NCBI RefSeq assembly: GCF_900105585.1
Contig: NZ_FNRT01000002.1
Coordinates: 3,100,001-3,164,000 of the forward strand
Direction: 5' to 3'
DNA from: Nocardioides exalbidus
Lineage (GTDB): Bacteria > Actinomycetota > Actinomycetes > Propionibacteriales > Nocardioidaceae
DNA: 64,000 nucleotides
Shown: piece by piece, positions 45,336-54,709 of the stretch
Layout of the letters: each line of letters opens with the position of its first letter
How positions within the stretch are numbered: the stretch's first letter is position 1
Made by a program: the position numbers and the translations under genes
Notes under the pieces: generated by a model
Told to the model about the DNA's origin: nothing
Databases searched by the model: none
The model's input: only the letters and a program-made list of their open reading frames with translations

Positions 45336-46085
45336 TCAGCCCCAGCCGAGCGGGAAGACCTCGAACGTGGCCGCGTGGGTCACGCCGAGGCCCTGGCCGC
45401 CGCTGCGGAGGATGCCGTCGAGGAACTCCTCGGGGTCCCACCCGTCCCAGCCGAGGCCGTCGATGTAGGCCCGGTGCTCCTCGAGGGAGGCCACGCCCGC
45501 GTCGAAGGTGTCGGTGACGTCCACCGCGTGCGTCGCCTGCGGCGAGTTGCCCGCCCACACAGCCCGCACCCCGCCCCAGGGCTCGAGGTCGTCGGTGAGC
45601 TGCTCGGGGAAGATCCAGCGGTTGCCGGCGTCGCGGACCGCGTCGAGCAGCGCGCGCCCGACGGCGATGTGGTCGGCCTGGTTGAGGTTGGTGCCGCCGA
45701 ACGTCTCGCGGAAGTTGATCGTCAGGGCGACGTCGGGACGCTGCTCGCGCACGACCTGCGCGATCGCCCGCCTCAGCGCGACGCCGTACTCCAGGATGCC
45801 GTCGGGCAGTCGCAGAAAGACCACCTCGTCGACGCCGACGATCCGGGCCGAGGCGATCTCCTCGGCTTCGCGGACGGACGCGCACTCGTCGGGGTGGAGG
45901 CCGTCGATGCCGGCCTCGCCGCTCGTCACCATGCAGTAGACGATCCGCTTGCCCTGCCCCGTCCAGCGCGCCACGGCCGCCGCGGCGCCGTACTCGATGT
46001 CGTCGGGGTGGGCGACCACGAAGAGTGCGGTCTCCCAGTCCTCCGGGAGTGGCTCGTACGACGGCGGGGCGGGGCGGTCGGTCAT
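45336..46085 (-). CDS. PIG-L family deacetylase
   Basis: The 249-residue zinc-dependent deacetylase carries the AHPDD motif near residue 25 and the later metal-binding His in NLNQADHIAVGRA. Family members deacetylate N-acetylglucosaminyl conjugates (MshB and Mca in mycothiol metabolism, or lipid-linked sugars). Sequence alone does not place this one in the mycothiol pathway. ATG 46085 is taken as start; the frame extends to 46163 without conserved residues. It is divergent from the molybdoenzyme gene. Confidence 0.88.
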   Translation of the reverse strand: MTDRPAPPSYEPLPEDWETALFVVAHPDDIEYGAAAAVARWTGQGKRIVYCMVTSGEAGIDGLHPDECASVREAEEIASARIVGVDEVVFLRLPDGILEYGVALRRAIAQVVREQRPDVALTINFRETFGGTNLNQADHIAVGRALLDAVRDAGNRWIFPEQLTDDLEPWGGVRAVWAGNSPQATHAVDVTDTFDAGVASLEEHRAYIDGLGWDGWDPEEFLDGILRSGGQGLGVTHAATFEVFPLGWG

Positions 46086-46189
46086 GTCCCGAGCATGGCA
46101 CCCGGCGGTCGGTGTGTCTGCCCCGTGCCCGTGGGGCGCCCGAGCAATGGTGTAGTGAAACAAGTGACTTACTCGGCTATGGTCGGAGG

Positions 46190-47392
46190 ATGACGATCGC
46201 TCCCACCCGTCGCGGGTTCCTCGCCGGCGCCGCCGTGCTCGGCGGTGCCTCCCTGCTCCCGGGCGCCGCCTGGCGCTGGTCCCCGGCGCACGCGCAGCCC
46301 CCGTTCATCCTCAAGCCCACGCCGCCCGAGTGGTTCGTCGACCACGGGACCAATGCGGAGATGCTGTGGAGCTCGGTCGACCCCCGGCGCTACCTCACGC
46401 CCCAGTCACGGCTGTTCGTGCGCAACCACACGCGCACGCCCACCATCAGCCGGACCGGCTACGCCCTGCGGGTGTACGGCGACGGGCTGGCGACGCCGCG
46501 CACGGAGGCGGAGGCGCTCACCCTGAGCCTCGACGACCTCCAGCGGCTGCCGCGCCACGAGCTGACCGCCGCCCACGAGTGCACGGGCAACGGGCGGCGC
46601 TTCTTCACCGAGCAGCAGGGCGAGACGGTGGCGGGCACACCGTGGGCGCTGGGCTCCGTCGGGACCGTGCGCTGGACCGGTGTCCGGCTGCGCGACGTGC
46701 TCCGCCGGCTCGGGCTGGCCCCCGACGCGCTGTCGATCCAGGCGACCGGCCTGGACGACCCCTACGTCTCCGGCGGCATCGACCACGGCCGCGTCCGCCG
46801 GCCCTTCCCGGTCTCCAAGGCCCTCGACGACGCGCTGCTCGCGTGGGGCATGAACGGGGAGGACCTGCTGCCCGACCACGGCTTCCCGCTCCGCCTGGTG
46901 CTGCCCGGGTGGGTCGGCATCGGCAGCATCAAGTGGCTCGGCTCGCTCCAGGTGTCGCGCAGCGAGCTGACGTCGCCGTGGAACACCACGTGGTACCGGA
47001 TGACCGGACCGCAGTGGTCCGCCGACTCGCCGCCGCTCACGGTCAACCCGGTGCGCTCGGCGTGGGAGCTCGCCGTCGGCGCGACGCTGCCCTCGCGCCC
47101 GACCACGCTGACCGGCCGCTCGTGGAGCGGCGCCGGCAGGATCGCCCAGGTCTCGGTGAGCCTCGACGACGGCCGGTCGTGGCGTCCTGCCGTGCTCGAC
47201 CGCAGGTCGCAGCAGGGACAGGGCTGGACGCAGTGGTCGGTGCGCTGCCCGCGGCTGCGACCAGGAGCGCGTCAGCTGATGGCCCGTGCCACGGACGAGG
47301 CCGGCCGCACGCAGCCGCTGGTCGCGGCCGCCAACAGCCAGGGCTACTTCTTCGACGCCGTCGTCCGCCACCCGGTCCAGGTGGCGGCCTGA
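46190..47392 (+). CDS. Sulfite oxidase-family molybdopterin oxidoreductase, Tat-exported
   Basis: The 400-residue protein begins with a twin-arginine signal (RRGFLAGAAVLGG) and has the SUOX molybdopterin domain (about 80-265). The Mo-ligand Cys lies in TAAHECTGNGRRFF (about residue 129), and the substrate/cofactor-binding stretch HGFPLRLVLPGWVGIGSIKW is present. A Mo-co dimerisation Ig-like domain ends it (about 285-395). There is no heme domain, so electrons must go to a separate acceptor. It should oxidise a small substrate outside the membrane. TATGGT (46178-46183) ends 6 nt before ATG 46190, suggesting a leaderless mRNA. Confidence 0.9.
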   Translation: MTIAPTRRGFLAGAAVLGGASLLPGAAWRWSPAHAQPPFILKPTPPEWFVDHGTNAEMLWSSVDPRRYLTPQSRLFVRNHTRTPTISRTGYALRVYGDGLATPRTEAEALTLSLDDLQRLPRHELTAAHECTGNGRRFFTEQQGETVAGTPWALGSVGTVRWTGVRLRDVLRRLGLAPDALSIQATGLDDPYVSGGIDHGRVRRPFPVSKALDDALLAWGMNGEDLLPDHGFPLRLVLPGWVGIGSIKWLGSLQVSRSELTSPWNTTWYRMTGPQWSADSPPLTVNPVRSAWELAVGATLPSRPTTLTGRSWSGAGRIAQVSVSLDDGRSWRPAVLDRRSQQGQGWTQWSVRCPRLRPGARQLMARATDEAGRTQPLVAAANSQGYFFDAVVRHPVQVAA

Positions 47393-47396
47393 GCGA

Positions 47397-48704
47397 TCAG
47401 GCCATCACGCCGACGGGGGTGGGGGCGAAGCCCGGGAACACCTGCGCCACCGAGACGCCGAACCGCTTGGTCACGATCTCGGTCAGCACGCTGCGGTAGT
47501 CGGTCGTCACCAGCAGGTCGCCGTCGAGGGTGTTCTGCAGGCCGGGCCACGAGCCGTAGTACTGCCCACCCCTGACGCCCGCGCCGGCGACGAACATGAC
47601 GTTGCCGAAGCCGTGGTCGGTGCCGTAGTCGTCGTTCTCCTTGACCCGGCGGCCGAACTCGCTCAGCGTGACGAGGGTGACCCGGTCGGCCATCGGGCCG
47701 AGGTCGGCGAAGAACGCGGCGATCGCGCTGGCGAGGTCGCCCGCGTTGCGCCGCATGTCGCCCCACTCGACCGTGCCGAGGTCGGTGTGCATGTCCCAGT
47801 CGCCCTGGTCGACCGTGATCACCTCGGCGCCGACACCGGACCGCACGATGCGCGAGACGTCGGAGAGCGCCCTGCCCAGCTCGGTGCCGGGGTAGGCCGT
47901 CGCCGGCTTGCCCGCCGGGGTGTCGCGCGCCTGGCCGAACGTCTCGGCTCCCTCGATCGCGTCGCGGACGGCCTTGCTCATCGGGCCGCTGCCCTTCCAG
48001 GCGTGCTTGAGCGAGGCCAACCGGCGGCCGTCGTCCTCGGTGCCCGCGACCTTCGCGTCGTCGACGCGCCCGACCACGAACGCCGGGTTGGTGCCGAAGA
48101 GCGACGTCGGGATCTGGTTGCCCATGGCCGTGCCCTGGAGCGGGGAGGCGCCGGGGAGCTCGCCGAGGAGGCGGTTGAGCCAGCCGTTGCGGGCGGTCGA
48201 GCCGGGAGCCGCGTCCTCGATCGCCTCCATCGCCGCGAAGTGCGAGCGGTTCGGCGTCGCCATCCCGGTGGCGTGCACGGCCGCGAGGGTGCCGGCGTTC
48301 CACATCGGCACCAGCGGCGCGAGCGCCGGATGCAGGCCGAACATCGCGTCGGGCACCAGCAGCGACGCCTGGGGGATGCCGATGCGCGGGCGGGCGGCGT
48401 AGTAGTTCGGGTCGGCGTGCGGGACGACCAGGGAGAGGCCGTCGGCCGCACCGCGCAGCGACAGCAGCACGAGCACCGAGCCCAGCGGCGAGGACAGCTT
48501 CGACGACGCGCGGCCGGTGACGGCGTACGCCCTCGGGCCGCCGCCGCCCAGGCCCGGACCCAGGGCGATGGCCCCGCCGGCGAGCGCCGTGCCGCCGATC
48601 AGGGCACGGCGGCTGAGCGCGAGCCGGGTCTCGTCGTAGTCGGGGCAGCCGCAGGCCCGCGTCGTCGCGGCCGGCGTGGTGGGCAGGTTCTGGTTGTCAG
48701 TCAT
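47397..48704 (-). CDS. DUF1501 domain protein, probable Tat export
   Basis: The 435-residue protein of the DUF1501 (sulfatase-like fold) family has a signal region with SRRALIGGTALAGGAI (a twin-arginine-type motif near residue 30). The conserved core starts LVLLSLRGAADGLSLVVPHADPNYYAARP, and the late block TLSEFGRRVKENDDYGTDHGFGNVMFV is characteristic. DUF1501 genes are usually paired with DUF1800 genes, as here, and the role of the pair is not established. It lies 1 nt downstream of the DUF1800 gene and convergent with the molybdoenzyme gene, 4 nt away. Confidence 0.9.
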   Translation of the reverse strand: MTDNQNLPTTPAATTRACGCPDYDETRLALSRRALIGGTALAGGAIALGPGLGGGGPRAYAVTGRASSKLSSPLGSVLVLLSLRGAADGLSLVVPHADPNYYAARPRIGIPQASLLVPDAMFGLHPALAPLVPMWNAGTLAAVHATGMATPNRSHFAAMEAIEDAAPGSTARNGWLNRLLGELPGASPLQGTAMGNQIPTSLFGTNPAFVVGRVDDAKVAGTEDDGRRLASLKHAWKGSGPMSKAVRDAIEGAETFGQARDTPAGKPATAYPGTELGRALSDVSRIVRSGVGAEVITVDQGDWDMHTDLGTVEWGDMRRNAGDLASAIAAFFADLGPMADRVTLVTLSEFGRRVKENDDYGTDHGFGNVMFVAGAGVRGGQYYGSWPGLQNTLDGDLLVTTDYRSVLTEIVTKRFGVSVAQVFPGFAPTPVGVMA

Positions 48705-48705
48705 G

Positions 48706-50178
48706 TCAGCACGCCATGTGGTCGGGGGAGTCGAGGACGGCAGCGAGCAGGCGGGCGAAGCCCCACTGGTAGAGACCGTGCTCGCGGTCGATCTTTTCCT
48801 TGCTGCGGCAGCCCGTCGCCAGGCTGGCGGTCGTGACGAGCCCCTTGGTGGCGGGGCGGTGGAGCAGGTCGCGACTGACGTCGTCGACGAGGTCGGCGAA
48901 CCGGATCGGCTTCCTGGCCGGCACCCACTCGCTGGGCTCGCGGTAGTTGAGGTCCACCGTCGGCCACCACGCGCCCGCCATCGACCAGTGCATCCCCATC
49001 GAGCCGAGGGCCCGCGCGGGGGAGGCCCAGATGTCGTTGCGGACGGGTGTGCCGTCGGGTCGCGGCCAGGCGTGCGGCGAGAGGCCGAGCCCGGAGGCCT
49101 GCCAGAGCATCGCGTAGACACCGGAGTCGTCCTTGCTCGGCTTGCGCAGGCGCACGCCCAGGGCGCGGTAGGTCGCGACGACGTCCTCGCTGGGGTCGCG
49201 GAGCTTCTTGCCGGCCGAGGAGCGGAACTCCTTGCTCGCGACCAGCGCCCGCAGCACCGGCACGATCGCGGTGTCGTTCTTCAGGTAGACCTTGGCGAGC
49301 CGGTTGACCAGCGCCTTCGGCGGGTCGTCGCGGACGAACTTGGTCGCCAGCCGCTCGGCGATGTGCTGCGCGGTGAGCGGGTGGTGGGCCAGGTAGTGGA
49401 GGTACTCCCGGGTGACCTCGCGCCCGTCACCCTTGCGGTTCTTGTGGGTGAAGCCCTTGACCTTCACCTTGCCGGTCCAGTGGTCCTCCTTGACGTAGGA
49501 CGCCTTCCAGGTCTCCCACATGTCGACGTGGTAGCCGGTGAGGATCCGGGCGGACGCCTTGACGTCGTCCTCGTCGTAGTTGCCCGCCCCGAGGGTGTGG
49601 AGCTCCATCAGCTCGCGGCCGAGGTTCTCGTTGGGGGCGCGCTTGGTCGACTGGGCGGCCGACAGGAAGATCAGCATCGCGGGGTGCGTCGTCGTCTCGG
49701 CGAGCATCTCGTCGAAGCGGCCGAGCGCGTGCTTGCGGACGGTGTCGCCGTAGTCGACACGCCAGGTGAAGTGCGCGTCGCCGCTGACGGGCACGTGGAG
49801 CATGCCCTCCCAGAACTCCGTCATCTTCTCGAGCACCGGGCGGCGGGTGCGGATCCGCCGCACGAGGAGCCAGCGGCCGTAGTCCTCCATGACCTGCCAG
49901 CCGCCGCGGATCTCCTGGACCTGGCGCTTCCACAGCTCCAGGGGCCCGCGGTCGAGGTCGGGCCACCAGCGACGCGTCTCGTCGGCGGCGGAGTCGGGGA
50001 AGGACCCGGGGCGGGTGAGCTGCTGCTCGAACCACGCCTGGGCCCCGCCGGAGCGGCGTACGTCGGCGGCGAGCGTGGCGTCGACGCCGTAGCCGAACCG
50101 CGTGACGAGGTGCCGCTGCGAGGGCGGTAGCAGGGCGACCTTGCCCTGAGGCTTGTTCTTGGGCTTCTTCTCCGCCAC
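48706..50178 (-). CDS. DUF1800 domain protein
   Basis: The 490-residue protein of the DUF1800 family has the N-terminal block HLVTRFGYGVDATL. Core signatures are MTEFWEGMLHVP, PNENLGRELMELHTLGAGNYDEDDV and KFVRDDPPKALVNRLAKVYL, with HAWPRPDGTPV towards the end. It is encoded immediately before the DUF1501 gene in one transcript. GTG 50178 is chosen because GGGAGGA lies 6-8 nt upstream; the upstream extension to 50328 is antisense to the GNAT gene and not conserved in character. The start is Lys-rich without a clear signal peptide. Confidence 0.9.
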   Translation of the reverse strand: MAEKKPKNKPQGKVALLPPSQRHLVTRFGYGVDATLAADVRRSGGAQAWFEQQLTRPGSFPDSAADETRRWWPDLDRGPLELWKRQVQEIRGGWQVMEDYGRWLLVRRIRTRRPVLEKMTEFWEGMLHVPVSGDAHFTWRVDYGDTVRKHALGRFDEMLAETTTHPAMLIFLSAAQSTKRAPNENLGRELMELHTLGAGNYDEDDVKASARILTGYHVDMWETWKASYVKEDHWTGKVKVKGFTHKNRKGDGREVTREYLHYLAHHPLTAQHIAERLATKFVRDDPPKALVNRLAKVYLKNDTAIVPVLRALVASKEFRSSAGKKLRDPSEDVVATYRALGVRLRKPSKDDSGVYAMLWQASGLGLSPHAWPRPDGTPVRNDIWASPARALGSMGMHWSMAGAWWPTVDLNYREPSEWVPARKPIRFADLVDDVSRDLLHRPATKGLVTTASLATGCRSKEKIDREHGLYQWGFARLLAAVLDSPDHMAC

Positions 50179-50302
50179 CGAGGTCCTCCCGTAACCCGAG
50201 CCGCTTCCGAGACGCATCACTGTCGCACGGCGCGGGCGCAACGCGAAGTCGAAACCGGAATTACACGTGCGCCGTACCCGCCGGTCGTGATCGCATGCGT
50301 CG

Positions 50303-51256
50303 GTGAAGATCGAGGAGCTCGACCCCACGGACCCGGTCGCGCGGCGGGCCTGGCACGACGCGCTGGAGCGGGCCGTCCGCGCCGACCGCCCCTACGCGCT
50401 GACGACCACGCTCGAGGCGTTCGAGGTCCTGGCGACCTCGCCGGGCCGGCACGCGGACCGGACCTGGTGGCAGGCGGTCGTCGACGGGGAGGTGGTCGGC
50501 ACGGCCGAGCTGGAGCTGCCGCTCACCGAGAACACCGACCTCGGGTGGGCCGAGGTCGCCGTCCTGCCCGCGCACCGCCGCGACGGCGTCGGTCGGGCCC
50601 TCTGGAACGAGGTCGTCGCGCGAGCACGGGCTGCGGGGCGACGGCGCATCGGGGGAGAGGTGACGACCGACCTGGCGGTGCCGGGTGCGGGCCTCGGGTT
50701 CGCCGCCGCCGTGGGCGCGGTCGAGAAGCACCACGAGGACCACCTCCTGGCCGAGCTCCCGGTGGCGGAGGTCCCGCTCCACGAGGCGTACGACGTGGTC
50801 GCGTGGCGTGGTCGCTGCCCCGACGAGCACCGCGCCGCCTACGTCGCCATGCGCAACCAGATGAACCTCGACGTGCCCACGGGAGACCTCGACGTCGAGG
50901 CGACGGTGCTCGACGACGAGCGGCTCGCGACCTCCGAGGAGCGGCTGATGCGCGCATACGACCTGCGCGTGGCCGCCGCCCGCCGGCGCTCCGACGGCGT
51001 GTTCGGCGGCTACTCGCTGCTCTTCGTCCCCCACGGCGCCGACTACGGCTGGCAGGACGACACCCTCGTGATGCCCGCGCACCGCGGCCACCGGCTCGGC
51101 GGTGCGCTCAAGGCGGTCAACTACGCCGGCCTGCCCGACGAGGTGGGGGTGGTGCACACCTGGACGGCGCCGACCAACACCGCCATGCACCGCACCAACA
51201 CCGCCCTCGGCTTCCGCGTGGTCGAGCGGATGGTCGAGGTCGAGGTGCCGATGTGA
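50303..51256 (+). CDS. Double-domain GNAT acetyltransferase
   Basis: The 317-residue protein contains two GNAT-like halves. The N-terminal half has the acetyl-CoA motif VLPAHRRDGVGRALWNEV (about 91-108). The C-terminal half repeats it in weaker form (VMPAHRGHRLGGALKAVNY, about 257-275), followed by NTAMHRTNTALGFRVVERM. Such tandem GNATs occur in mycothiol synthase MshD and in aminoglycoside or peptide acetyltransferases; the substrate is unknown. It starts with GTG 50303, divergent from the DUF1800 gene. Confidence 0.85.
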   Translation: MKIEELDPTDPVARRAWHDALERAVRADRPYALTTTLEAFEVLATSPGRHADRTWWQAVVDGEVVGTAELELPLTENTDLGWAEVAVLPAHRRDGVGRALWNEVVARARAAGRRRIGGEVTTDLAVPGAGLGFAAAVGAVEKHHEDHLLAELPVAEVPLHEAYDVVAWRGRCPDEHRAAYVAMRNQMNLDVPTGDLDVEATVLDDERLATSEERLMRAYDLRVAAARRRSDGVFGGYSLLFVPHGADYGWQDDTLVMPAHRGHRLGGALKAVNYAGLPDEVGVVHTWTAPTNTAMHRTNTALGFRVVERMVEVEVPM

Positions 51257-51277
51257 GCGGCCCGGGACCGGTCGGGC

Positions 51278-53023
51278 TCAGACGAGCGGCAGGGTGACGC
51301 TGACAGTCGTGCCCTCGCCGGCGCGCGAGCTCAGCTCGACCCGGCCCGAGTGGCGGCGGGCGATGCGCTCGACGATCGCGAGGCCGAGCCCGGTCCCGGG
51401 GCGCTCGAGGGCGTCCGGGTTCGTGGAGCGGAAGAACTCCTGGAAGAGCTGGCGCTGGTCGTCCTCGGAGATGCCGATGCCGGTGTCCTGGACCGCCACC
51501 ACGACCTCGTCACCGGCCCGCGTGAGGCGTACGTCGACCCTGCCGCCGGCGTCGGTGTACTTCACCGCGTTGCCCGACAGGTTGCACACCATCCGGACCA
51601 GCTCGTCGGGACTCCCCGACACGAGGAACGGCTCGCTCGGCGGGTGCACGACGAAGTCGACCTCCTTGGTCGCGGCCACACTGCCGCACTCCTCCTCGAC
51701 GATGGCGAGGACCTCGAGGAGGTTGACCGGCTCGGCCTCGAGCACCGCGTGGGGGTCGGCAACGCGCGCCATGGTCAGCAGGTCCTCGAGCACGCTGCTG
51801 AGCCGCGCGACGCCGCGGCTCGCCGACGTGACCATCTTCTGGTCGAAGGGCTCGAGCTCGGAGTCCTCGAGCATCTCGAGGTTGGCCGCCACCGTGAAGA
51901 GCGGGTTGCGCAGCTCGTGCGCGAGCGTGTTGACCAGCTCGGTGCGGTAGGAGTCGATGCGGCGGAGCTGGTCGACCTGCCGGGCGTTGGCCACCGCGAT
52001 GCCCAGGTCGTGGCCGATGTCGAGCGCGGCGTCGAGCTCCACGTCGGTCCAGCGCTGGCTGGCCGAGATGCGGGTGAGCGAGAGGAACCCGAGGCACTCG
52101 GTGCCCGCGCCGAGCGGGACGAGCAGGACGGAGCCGATGCCCATCCGTTCGAGGTAGCGCATCAGCTGGTCGAACTCGTCGGGCGGGAGCCCGACGGCGT
52201 CGGGCTGCGCGCGCGAGAAGGCGGCCACCCGCTGCTCGGCCCAGCAGCGCTGCGCCAGCAACGCGGCCCCGGACTCGACCTCGTCCAGGAGCGGGTCGGT
52301 CTCAGCACCCTCGGCGTACCACGAGGTCGACGTCCCACCTTGCGCGTCGAAGGTCGTCAGCCACATGCCGAAGGCGTCGAAGCAGCGCGCGATCGCGGAG
52401 CGGGAGGCCTCGAGGACCAGGGCGAGCGTCGGCTCGCCGAGCGCCTTGCGGATGATGTCGCGCGTCTGCTGGGCCAGCCGGACCTGCTCGGCGAGCTCCA
52501 TCCGCTCGAGGGCGACCAGCGCGGCGCGTCGCGTCACGACGGCGCACTTCTCGAGCAGCTCGCGCTGGAGCTTGCCGGGGCGCAGGCCGTCGAGCGGGAC
52601 GTCCACCGAGAGGACGCCGACGAGCTCGCCGTCGTCGTCGAGCAGGGGAGCGGCGAGCAGGTCGCGCGGGTGCCACGCGTTCGGGCTGTCGACGACGACG
52701 TCGTCGGAGACGTAGCCGTACTCGGCGATCTCGGGGGTCTCGCGGTCGTGGGGGACGAAGCGCCACGGGCCCCACTCGTCGGAGTGGGCGAGCTCGGCCT
52801 CGAGGAGGGCCACCGGCAGCCGGCGACCGACGATCGCCTCGGAGACGCCGGGTCCGTAGGCCGCGACCACCTCGAGCTCGTCGGCGTCACGGATGCTGAT
52901 CGCGGCGAGGCTGAACTCGGCGAGGGCGGCAGCGCCCTCCGCGAGCACCTCCAGGTGCTCGCGGGTCGACTCGTCGAGCCGGAGCCGGCCGGGCCCGTGC
53001 TGGCGCTCGGTCACCTCGTCCAT
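51278..53023 (-). CDS. Sensor histidine kinase with two GAF domains, orphan
   Basis: The 581-residue soluble kinase has two GAF-type sensor domains (about 20-170 and 190-340). The HisKA dimerisation helix with phospho-acceptor His is in NTLAHELRNPLF (about residue 375). The HATPase domain has N-box NLSGNAVKYTDAG, G1 DTGIGIS and G2 PGTGLGLAIV. There is no transmembrane segment, so it senses a cytosolic signal such as a small ligand, redox state or light-absorbing cofactor. No response regulator is adjacent; the GNAT gene is convergent and a tRNA lies upstream. Confidence 0.92.
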   Translation of the reverse strand: MDEVTERQHGPGRLRLDESTREHLEVLAEGAAALAEFSLAAISIRDADELEVVAAYGPGVSEAIVGRRLPVALLEAELAHSDEWGPWRFVPHDRETPEIAEYGYVSDDVVVDSPNAWHPRDLLAAPLLDDDGELVGVLSVDVPLDGLRPGKLQRELLEKCAVVTRRAALVALERMELAEQVRLAQQTRDIIRKALGEPTLALVLEASRSAIARCFDAFGMWLTTFDAQGGTSTSWYAEGAETDPLLDEVESGAALLAQRCWAEQRVAAFSRAQPDAVGLPPDEFDQLMRYLERMGIGSVLLVPLGAGTECLGFLSLTRISASQRWTDVELDAALDIGHDLGIAVANARQVDQLRRIDSYRTELVNTLAHELRNPLFTVAANLEMLEDSELEPFDQKMVTSASRGVARLSSVLEDLLTMARVADPHAVLEAEPVNLLEVLAIVEEECGSVAATKEVDFVVHPPSEPFLVSGSPDELVRMVCNLSGNAVKYTDAGGRVDVRLTRAGDEVVVAVQDTGIGISEDDQRQLFQEFFRSTNPDALERPGTGLGLAIVERIARRHSGRVELSSRAGEGTTVSVTLPLV

Positions 53024-53115
53024 GTGATCCCCCGATCAGCGGCGCCGGTCGGGCCGCCCTTCGATTGAACTACGCGACAGGGACCCCGCGCCGCGAAATC
53101 CGCAGATCCGGTCGC

Positions 53116-53121
53116 TAGGCT
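53116..53121 (+). promoter_or_regulatory. -10 element of the tRNA-Met gene (candidate)
   Basis: TAGGCT ends 12 nt before the mature 5' end of the tRNA. Confidence 0.45.
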
Positions 53122-53133
53122 GCGCGGGCGCAG

Positions 53134-53210
53134 GGGGCGGTAGCTCAGTCGGTCAGAGCAGAGGACTCATAATCCTTGGGTCGTGGGTTCGAGCCCCACC
53201 CGCCCTACCA
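53134..53210 (+). tRNA. tRNA-Met(CAT), probably the elongator
   Basis: The acceptor GGGGCGG pairs with CCGCCCT (53200-53206) and the D-arm is GCTC/GAGC. The anticodon stem GAGGA/TCCTT has loop CTCATAA, giving anticodon CAT at 53168-53170. The T-arm is GTGGG/CCCAC around TTCGAGC. The discriminator A is followed by encoded CCA (53208-53210). The acceptor begins with a G that pairs, unlike initiator tRNA. A tRNA-Ile2 with modified CAT cannot be fully excluded. Confidence 0.93.
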
Positions 53211-53221
53211 ACCGGTGCCGG

Positions 53222-54679
53222 TCAGTGCGCTTCCTCCACCGAGTGCGAGTCGGTGAGGGTGAGCGCCCCCCAGGCGCCGACGACGCCGACGACCACGGCG
53301 ATCACGGCGTAGGTGACCCGCTCGCCGTGGAAGAACGACGCGACGAGGCCGCTGCTCCACGTCCCGGCGGGGAGGGTGGAGGTGACGAGCGCGGCGATCA
53401 GGGTGCCGACGATGGCGGTGCCGACGCTGGTGCCGACCTCCTGCGCGGTGTCGTTGAGCGCGGTGCCGATCGACGTGCGGTTCGCGGGCATCGCGTCGAC
53501 GAGCGCCACGGCGCAGATCGTCATGACGGTCCGCAGGCCGACCGTCATCACCACGATGCAGACCGCGATGGCGGCGTAGCCGTGGTCGACGGCCCACGAG
53601 AGCCCGGCCAGGGAGCCGGCGAGCAGCCCGGCGCCGACCAGGCACGCGATCCGGTGGCCGAGGCGCTTGCCCAGGCCCTCGGAGACCGGGGTCGCGAGGA
53701 TCATCGTGATGATGAGCGGGAGGTTGGCCAGGCCGGCCTTCATCGGGCTCCAGCCGTAGGCGTACTGGTAGTGCAGGATCAGGCCGAACATCACGCCCGC
53801 CATGGCGATCGAGGTGGCGACCTGCGCGATCGCGGCGCCGCGGACGGTGCCGTTGGCGAAGAGGCCGAGGTCGAGCATCGGCTCGGCCGTACGCCGCTCG
53901 TGCCGCACGAACGCGACGAGGGCGAGGAGCGACCCGAGGGCCGACCCGACCGTCACGAGCGAGGTCCAGCCGTGCTCGATGCCGCTGGTGAGCGTGTAGC
54001 AGGCGAGCCCGATCGTGGCGATGCTGAAGACGGCGCCGGGGAGGTCGAGGCGGTCGGTGGTCAGGTCCTCGGGCAGGTCGGCCGCGACGCCGATGCGCAC
54101 GCCGATCCACGCGATCAGCGCGATCGGGGCGTTGACCACGAGCAGCCACTCCCAGCGCACGTGCGTCAGCACCGAGCCGCCGAGGACGGGGCCGAGGATG
54201 AAGCCGCTCATCCCGACCACGATCATCACGGTCATGGCGCGCATGCGCAGCGCCTGGTCCTCGAAGAGGCGGAAGACGAGCGAGTTGGTGATCGGCGCCA
54301 TCGCGGCGGCCGCGAGACCGAGGGCCGCGCGCAGGGCGATCAGCTCGCCGGCGCTCTCGACGAGCACGACGAGCAGGCTGATCGCGCCGAAGGCGCTGAG
54401 ACCCCAGAGGAGGACCCGGCGGCGGCCGATGCGGTCCGCCATCGATCCGGCGGTGAGGAGCAGGCCGCCGAAGGTCAGGGAGTAGGCGCCGGTCACCCAC
54501 TGCAGGGCGGTGGTGCCGCTGCCGAGGTCGCGGCCGATGGTCGGCAGCGCGATCGTGAGGAGCGTGTTGTCGACCATCTCCACGAAGAAGGCCAGGCACA
54601 GCGCGGACAGGGGGATCCACGCCGCCCGGAGGGAGGAGTACGTACGGGCCGGCGCGGGCTGGGTGGTGAGAGCAGTCAT
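53222..54679 (-). CDS. MFS transporter, DHA2 (14-helix) drug exporter family
   Basis: The 485-residue transporter has about 14 hydrophobic helices. It shows motif A-like GSMADRIGRRRVLLWG (about 72-87) after helix 2 and the DHA2 opening FFVEMVDNTLLTIALPTIGRDL. It should export drugs or other hydrophobic compounds with protons. ATG 54679 has a strong AAGGAGGTG ribosome binding site. It is divergent from a TetR-type regulator across a long palindrome, the standard layout of a drug-inducible efflux pump. Confidence 0.92.
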   Translation of the reverse strand: MTALTTQPAPARTYSSLRAAWIPLSALCLAFFVEMVDNTLLTIALPTIGRDLGSGTTALQWVTGAYSLTFGGLLLTAGSMADRIGRRRVLLWGLSAFGAISLLVVLVESAGELIALRAALGLAAAAMAPITNSLVFRLFEDQALRMRAMTVMIVVGMSGFILGPVLGGSVLTHVRWEWLLVVNAPIALIAWIGVRIGVAADLPEDLTTDRLDLPGAVFSIATIGLACYTLTSGIEHGWTSLVTVGSALGSLLALVAFVRHERRTAEPMLDLGLFANGTVRGAAIAQVATSIAMAGVMFGLILHYQYAYGWSPMKAGLANLPLIITMILATPVSEGLGKRLGHRIACLVGAGLLAGSLAGLSWAVDHGYAAIAVCIVVMTVGLRTVMTICAVALVDAMPANRTSIGTALNDTAQEVGTSVGTAIVGTLIAALVTSTLPAGTWSSGLVASFFHGERVTYAVIAVVVGVVGAWGALTLTDSHSVEEAH

Positions 54680-54709
54680 GGGAGGCACCTCCTTGGTGCG
54701 TCGATCTGG

